Source: Siniperca chuatsi (taxonomy: Eukaryota > Chordata > Actinopteri > Centrarchiformes > Sinipercidae). Taken from it: a stretch of DNA of 64,000 bases. The translations under genes were made by a program, and so were the position numbers. The stretch spans positions 20,883,860 to 20,947,859 of the forward strand of contig NC_058057.1 in the NCBI RefSeq assembly GCF_020085105.1, given 5' to 3'. A model generated the notes under the pieces. It was not told where the DNA came from. It ran no database searches and saw nothing but the letters and a program-made list of their open reading frames with translations. This document shows, in pieces, positions 58,222 through 64,000 of this stretch (position 1 is its first letter; each line of letters starts with the position of its first letter).

Positions 58222-59449
58222 CTTACCTGCTGTGATGGAAGGACTTGAGTTTAGGCTGTACGAGAACAAACAGCACCACTAAAAGCAGGATGAGAGCCAC
58301 AGAACTAGCTGTGGACGCCACAATAGACAGAGCTGGTATACCCAGCGGAGAGCTTGGCTCCTTGTCTGAGGGACACAAGAAGACAGAGAGAAAGTGGTTC
58401 ATAGATTTTGATTTACATTTCCTGCATGAGGTTATGTGTGCTCACAAAGATGTAATACATAAAGATAAAAGTTAGCTGAGGTGACAGACCTTGTGTGAGT
58501 CGGCAGCTGATCTGCATTGGACCGTCCCACTCGCCGTTCTGGCAGGTGAGGAACTTGTAGCCACCCTTCAGAGCGTAGCCCTCATCACAGAAGTACTCGA
58601 TGACGGTCTTCTGGGTGAGGCGGTGGCAGGGAGACGGGTGACAGCGGTAGCCCCCGTTCTCTGGTTCAGTGGGGGGTGAACACACTGGGAAGAGGAAGAA
58701 GCAATAGAGATTTTAACAGCTGTGGCTGTTGTTGTGTACCAGAAGTGTTTCGCATTATTTCTGTGGTTAGGCTTGATTCCTGTGGTTTAAATGCTCATAT
58801 TTTTGGGTGAAATTTCCCAGTGCTCCCTGCTGGCTCTCAAGGACAATCCGCACTATTGGTGTTGTGATACTAAACTGATATGATATTTCAGTTTTGATGC
58901 AGTCAGGTATGTTAAGTGCACATGCTCAACCTCAGGAGTTTATAAAGATGACTTTTTAGGAATTGGGAAAAAAATCTGAAAGTTTATCATCCCATGAACC
59001 ATGAATGTTTTTAGTAATGAAAAGCGATGAAAATGAATACTTCCAGTTATAATAAGGGTTTTCTATAGGCTAATTCTACTCAGACCGGTAGAATGCAGGT
59101 CTGCATATGAGCATACTGAGCCAAGAATGGCCATTTTAAAAAGCTGCATACACTACTTTGAATTGTATTTTAAAAAAAAAGAAAGTCAAAAACGTTATCA
59201 GGCAACACTAAATTCTGTTCTTGTTTGCTTTGTGTATTTTTGAGTCTGGCTCACCGTTGCTTCTGATGCAGCGTGGAGGTTGATGGGACCAGGCTCCAGA
59301 GCTGGTACAAATGATGCTGGTGGGTCCATCTGCAGTGTAACCAGGCTCACAGCCATAAGTCAGCAGGGTGCCCGGGGGAAAAGAGCCCCGGTTAGCTTCG
59401 GTCTGGTTCAGCAGATCTCCGTGCTGCACACCAGGTGGCCGCGCACAAC
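55700..59449 (-). CDS. susd6: Sushi domain-containing protein 6 (partial, 5' exons outside window)
   Basis: Single-pass type I membrane protein; the mammalian gene is also called DRAGO/KIAA0247 and is p53-responsive. Exons in transcript order: 59449-59255 (sushi A), 58684-58490 (sushi B), 58365-58227 (stalk, transmembrane segment, juxtamembrane), 56966-56497 (cytoplasmic), 55725-55700 (stop TGA). Phases agree. Sushi A reads GCARPPGVQHGDLL ... YGCEPGYTADGP ... CTSSGAWSHQPPRC with four cysteines and the conserved Trp. Sushi B starts VCSPPTEPENGGYRCHPSPC. The membrane exon carries SIVASTASSVALILLLVVLF then PKLKSFHHS. The tail has the LPSYEEAVYGSSG motif (a PSY-type WW-ligand) and a proline/serine-rich stretch. 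It ends DDIPLLKEA, identical to the mammalian C-terminus as I remember it. Mammalian SUSD6 has only the sushi B equivalent. Signal-peptide exon(s) must lie beyond 64000. Confidence 0.93.
56967..58159 (-). other. susd6 intron after the transmembrane exon
   Basis: About 1.2 kb of intron beyond the CA tract. No repeat family or exon recognised. Confidence 0.6.
58160..58220. repeat. (GT)n tract abutting a susd6 splice donor; CA repeat in the transcript
   Basis: About 60 bases of GT with one interruption on the + strand, therefore CA in susd6 pre-mRNA. It starts only 6 bases into the intron after the transmembrane exon (donor GTAAGA at 58226-58221). Confidence 0.95.
58685..59254 (-). other. susd6 intron between the two sushi exons
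   Basis: Nothing recognised in this 570-bp AT-rich intron. Confidence 0.65.
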
Positions 59450-60595
59450 CTAAAGACACACAAGCAAGTGAAGAGAATAAGAATAAGAATTAGTTGGCTG
59501 CTTTAAAGCTATCATTTAAGCCCTTCAGGTTTTGCTTTCTGAGCACGACAAAAGTAAGATATGAAGCTTCTTCCTCTGGCTCTAGGCTGGACTGCTTATG
59601 TAAGGAACCACCAGCTTTAGGCCAGAAGCCAAATTGGGATCCTGAACCATATTTTAATAATGTAAGGTAACAAGGTAATTAATAAGGTATGTAAGTAAAC
59701 TTTGTAGAGTTAGAAACTGCCTGTAGAGAAGATCTGTAGCATCTTAATTTTCAATTTATGCAGGGATTTCCATGTATTACAGGCCTACTGGGGAAACATG
59801 GACAATCTGTCTAACATGTGGCCTGATTCTTTGAAGAATAATGTACCAATATTATGTCAAATAAACAGAGTATTTACAATCACTAATGGTGCTTGTTATG
59901 GCTGGCTCCATCACTAATAGAGAACCTTGATAATAATTTTCCAGTGACTCTAAAACTTCAATATTACATTAATGTGGTGCTGCTGGAAGATTGTGCTGCT
60001 CTATCATTACACTGACATAAACTGTCTGCTGGTCTCCGCTGCAGGCAAGCTGCCACTGGGTCAAACAACTTTTCACAGGGAAACTGTCAAGTTGACAGGT
60101 TGAGCTGATAATTAAAACTCAGAGGTATTTTTACTTGAAACTAGGCTGCATTTTACATAGGCAAGGGAGAAGCACTGTATCAACATGACAAGTTAGGTGG
60201 AGACAGCCATGTTGTGCAGTAGAGAATACCTGAAGTGTCTATAGTGGATTAAAATGTTGCAAGGAGCTTCATATAGATCTAAATTCTCTTGATTATCTCT
60301 TGCTCATTAACTGTCTTCATCCCACACCAGCATTGGGTCTAGCTGTCTGGCGGTGAGACAGGATCTTTAGCAAGGCTTATTTACTTGGCTCTAATGATAG
60401 AGTTGAAGCTCTAAGCCAGCCAATAAAGACAGGATGAGGCAGAAGACCTAAAGTTAATTGCGCTTTGATCCACCTTCCCATGCTCCATCTATGATGTTGC
60501 AGTGTCACGCCAGCTCCTTGTGTCTGAGTGTGTACTTGTGCACAAGAGCAAATTATCCGAATTTGTGCTGCACTCCCACAGCTCATAACACTGTC

Positions 60596-60631
60596 TACAC
60601 ACACACACACACTCACTCACTCACTCACACA

Positions 60632-60701
<70 letters not shown>
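60596..60701. repeat. CA/ACTC compound microsatellite
   Basis: CA units with an ACTC-type interruption (about 60611-60634) and then 67 bases of pure CA (60635-60701). Long histidine/threonine frames here are artefacts. Confidence 0.95.
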
Positions 60702-60703
<2 letters not shown>

Positions 60704-61436
60704 GAGCTGCAATCTGGCGAGAGCAGAGCATTTAAATCCAGCAGGTCTGACGTAACATTGCAACACCTGTGTAAACTGAGACGTGACAGCAGGAGGCAGA
60801 GTTTACTTTCAGTATTATTGATCTTCAAGAATGGCCAAAGTACTGTGGAAACCATAGATACAGACATACCAATTTTATTACTACTGATCTGGCTCATCTG
60901 TGAAGTGGTTGTGCAAGAATTTGGGCTTGGCTTCAGTGGAAATGTTTCCAATACTAACTCTCAACACTTAAAACCCATCTGGGCCATTATATATACACAA
61001 AGTCTGTCATAATAAGTGAAAGATTTTCAGTGTTTTATCTGTGCATCTTATCTGCTTGATTTATTAAATGGAGCTGTACAATGCACAGTGATTTTACTCA
61101 GTAACAAGGCCCAGACATAAGTAAATTTATAACACCCCCACAATAAAGAACATTAATAATGCCATCAACACTAATGACCATATGGCTCATTATTTAATCC
61201 TTGGACAGAGTATTTATAAAATCATATTATCACTTCCTTGGCATAAACAAACACACCAATATTGCAAACAGCCACTTTGTCTTGCCTTGTGTGTTTAGAG
61301 ATTGAAAGAGAGACTATTTCCACAGCCGTGCCTCTAACATCCTCTAATCTCAGGGGAGAAACGTCGCTCTAAGCTGGCAGCACAAGATTAAATGCAAACA
61401 CTCAAATGTGCGAGCACCTTCTCTCTCTCACACACA

Positions 61437-61442
<6 letters not shown>

Positions 61443-61485
<43 letters not shown>
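61443..61485. repeat. (CA)n microsatellite, about 43 bp
   Basis: Pure CA tract preceded by a short CT/CA mix. Confidence 0.95.
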
Positions 61486-61489
<4 letters not shown>

Positions 61490-61724
61490 ATAAAGTCAAC
61501 ACCCACAAACAAAGACACTCCCAGGACTAAGTCGTGTGATACCAAAGGGTGTGTTATTGAATTCAGCTGGGGACAGATTTAGTGTGTGTTCAAGAAGTAC
61601 TAATACTGCTTATTGCAGATATGCTATAAAACTATATTTATGATACAACTACTACTGAAGGTACTGAAGATCGGCTCTGGCCTACTCAAACTCTATCTTT
61701 CTCTATCACAAGATACTTTGTTAT

Positions 61725-62085
61725 AGGGCTACAACTAATTATTATTTTAATTATTTTTAATTAATCTGCTCATTAACCAATTTATCATTTGGTCTATAAA
61801 ATGTCAGAAAGTAGTGAAAAATTCCTAGAAGCCAAAGTGATGTCATCAAATTACTTATTTTGTTCAACCGACAGTCCAAAACTGAAAGATATTTAATTAA
61901 CTATTATATAAGACACAAATTCACATTATTATATAAATACTACACATTTCAGATGCTGGAACCAGAGAATGCAATTTTTGCTTAAAAAATGACTTATAAA
62001 CAAATAAACACTTATTAAAATAGCTTCCAGATACATTTTCTGCTGATCTACTAATCAATTAATCGACTAATAATTTCAGCTCTTG
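61725..62085 (+). mobile_element. hAT-like non-autonomous element (copy 8)
   Basis: Starts 'agggctacaactaattatta', has 'tggtctataaaatgtcagaa' and 'agtccaaaactgaaagatat', and ends 'cgactaataatttcagctct', the inverted counterpart of the start. Nearly full length. Confidence 0.65.
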
Positions 62086-64000
62086 TTAGATGTTGCAAAG
62101 AACTCACATCTTAGAGAGCCACATTAGCAGACCAATGTACAGTTTTGACATTGATTACCCAGAATTCAACCATGAGAAACAGTCTGGTTTAATGTCTTAA
62201 ACACAAGCTGAAGGTTTGTTTAATTTGATACAACATGTCCATGTTTTGCGTGTTAAAGTAGAATTAATCTTTCTCACTCAAACACATCCATGCTCTTTTC
62301 TCTCACATGCAGTAACACTATCCGCACACACATTTTAGGATGCCATTTGACACCATGACCTGAGCAGTTGTTCGTTGAGCTGCTTCAGTGCGACTAAAGG
62401 CTCTCTGAGGAGGAGATGGCGTTAATGGAGGTGGTAAAGGTGATGAATTGAAGACCCCAGGCTGGGAGGCAACAGGGGACAAAAGGGCCTAAGGGGGCAG
62501 TTTAGGACAATAGCCTCTAGTGAACAGCCAGTGTTATGATCTTTTGTGGTGTGCTGCAAGACAGTCAATGCAAATGCAGAAGACAGATTAGTGTTAACGG
62601 TATTCATCATCTTTTGATCTTGAATTGCTTTCTTATCTGCAGCCAGGATTGTCTCAGAAATGTGCATATTTAAGTACTTTTATTCGTTTTCATATAAAAA
62701 AAAGGTATACAATAATATTTTTTAATACCAAATTCCATGCCATGTATTTAAAACAATGGGCCTTGCCAATACCTGAAAGCTTCAGTAACAAAGGCTTCTT
62801 CCACACAGACGTCTTGTTTATACTGTTGTTAAACCTACCGAGGAACATCCCTGCAGTAGCATGGGGTTTGTTGATAAAGCGCTAAGAAATGGTCACAGCG
62901 TCAGGCTTAACCCAGTAGAGGGTTAATATCTTACAGAGAGAACAGGTCACAGAGGTCATTGAAGTCAGGTCAGTCTAAACGAACCATGAAGCCAGTAAAA
63001 TGTCCATTTTGAAACTTGTGGTCCTTTCAGAAGCGCAACAAACCAGGCTCTCCCTCTCATGCCAGGAAAGCCTTGTGCTGCCTGTGCAAACCTGCCAGTT
63101 CCATCATCTGAGTTTTCCAAATGTCATTTGCATCTACTGCACTTACACAAGTACTTACATTGGCTGTGTGGTTAGATGGCATTAATAAAATCATAATAAA
63201 GTCTTTACCTGCCATGAAACAGGTTTGATTAACTGATAATGAAAACAATAGTTAGTTGCTGCCCTGTATATTGCATATTAGTAGCAACTAACAATATGGA
63301 CCCCAAATATAGATTAGTGATGCATAAATGCTCACACAAACACACACACAATTTCCTTGCATGCTACATCCCCTGAGAATATAACAACTCATACCCACGT
63401 CAGCTTAAAAAAAAAGGAAATGAAGACAAAATATGGAAAGACACAAAAAAGTGGTTGTTAAACTTGGAGCAGTCAAGGATTTTGACTTAAACTCACTCTC
63501 CCATGGGATTATACTTGTCAAAAGAAGCCAGAGCATACCTTAGAACAAGAATGTGAGACAAATATATAAAGCACTAGTTTTGCAAATTTCCAGGAAAAAG
63601 AAAGGTGAGGTTCGAAAGTAATGAAGAGAGAAAGAAAAAAAGAGAGAACAATACTGACGGGAAAAGGTACTCATCATAAGATAAACAGGCAGAAACAGAG
63701 GGGGGAGAAAGTGAGATAAAGAGAGAGAAAGGAAGAGAGCGCAGAAAAACGTCAGCATCATGGCGCACTGTGGCCCTGAGGAATTACAAGCCAAAAAGAG
63801 ACATGTCATGGCAGGTTGACCAATAGCTCTGTGTGTGAGGGAGAGGCTCTGTACAACAACAATGGCAAGAGAAGGCAGCCGTCAGCTACAGTACATACCA
63901 CACTGTGGGTTGGGCTAGCACAAACGGAGAGACTGTGTTAAAGGAAAAAATGAACACTGGTTCAGTATCCAGAGATGGTGGAGTGGTTAAGATATATAAC

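Larger units (their letters stand above)
59450..64000 (-). other. Probable susd6 5' intron, repeat-containing
   Basis: No further sushi or signal-peptide exon could be read on the - strand up to the window edge, so the stretch is taken as intron. Contains CA microsatellites and one hAT-like copy, listed separately, plus purine-rich sequence near 63590-63740. Confidence 0.5.

Noticed and set aside
60596..60701. Regular repeats reminiscent of an array
   Set aside because: Dinucleotide/tetranucleotide microsatellite without spacers; not CRISPR, and the genome is a vertebrate.
60458..61012. 184-codon frame and its antisense VC-repeat frame
   Set aside because: Created by CA/ACTC microsatellite; low complexity, no splice or family evidence.

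Overview
This is a vertebrate, almost certainly ray-finned (teleost) fish, genomic window. All genes are split by GT-AG introns. The proteins match vertebrate families closely. The introns carry long CA/TA microsatellites and many short AT-rich DNA-transposon remnants typical of teleosts. No species is assigned.

Five protein-coding genes could be assembled exon by exon, with reading phase checked across every junction. (1) fntb, + strand, 1697-16483, 5' end outside the window: farnesyltransferase beta subunit. (2) max, - strand, 19051-31070, complete: bHLH-zipper partner of Myc, tail-to-tail with fntb. (3) slc10a1, + strand, 39850-45571, complete: sodium/bile-acid cotransporter. (4) srsf5, - strand, 47128-51676 plus a non-coding first exon near 52.0 kb, complete: SR splicing factor, tail-to-tail with slc10a1 and with probably overlapping 3' ends. 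(5) susd6, - strand, 55700-59449, 5' exons outside the window: sushi-domain membrane protein.

The window joins two conserved blocks, fntb-max and slc10a1-srsf5-susd6. As I recall, both lie on human 14q but several megabases apart. The junction is the gene-free stretch 31.1-39.8 kb, which holds the CpG-containing max promoter, a (CA)52 tract, DNA-transposon remnants and a rearranged L2-type LINE.

Repeats are dense. They include a Harbinger-type element still carrying a 74-codon Myb/SANT-like frame, a 533-bp element with inverted ends and a perfect 9-bp target duplication, eight copies of one hAT-like family, a perfect 24-bp hairpin, a nested insertion and a Tc1/mariner end.

The most useful leads are a 27-nt alternative exon of max, a 386-nt candidate poison exon of srsf5 placed exactly inside its SWQDLKD motif, a second sushi domain in susd6, a CA tract touching the splice donor of the susd6 transmembrane exon, and a cluster of ZNF143-like sites upstream of max. 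I found no rRNA, tRNA, CRISPR or prokaryotic feature, and no clearly new multi-gene system.
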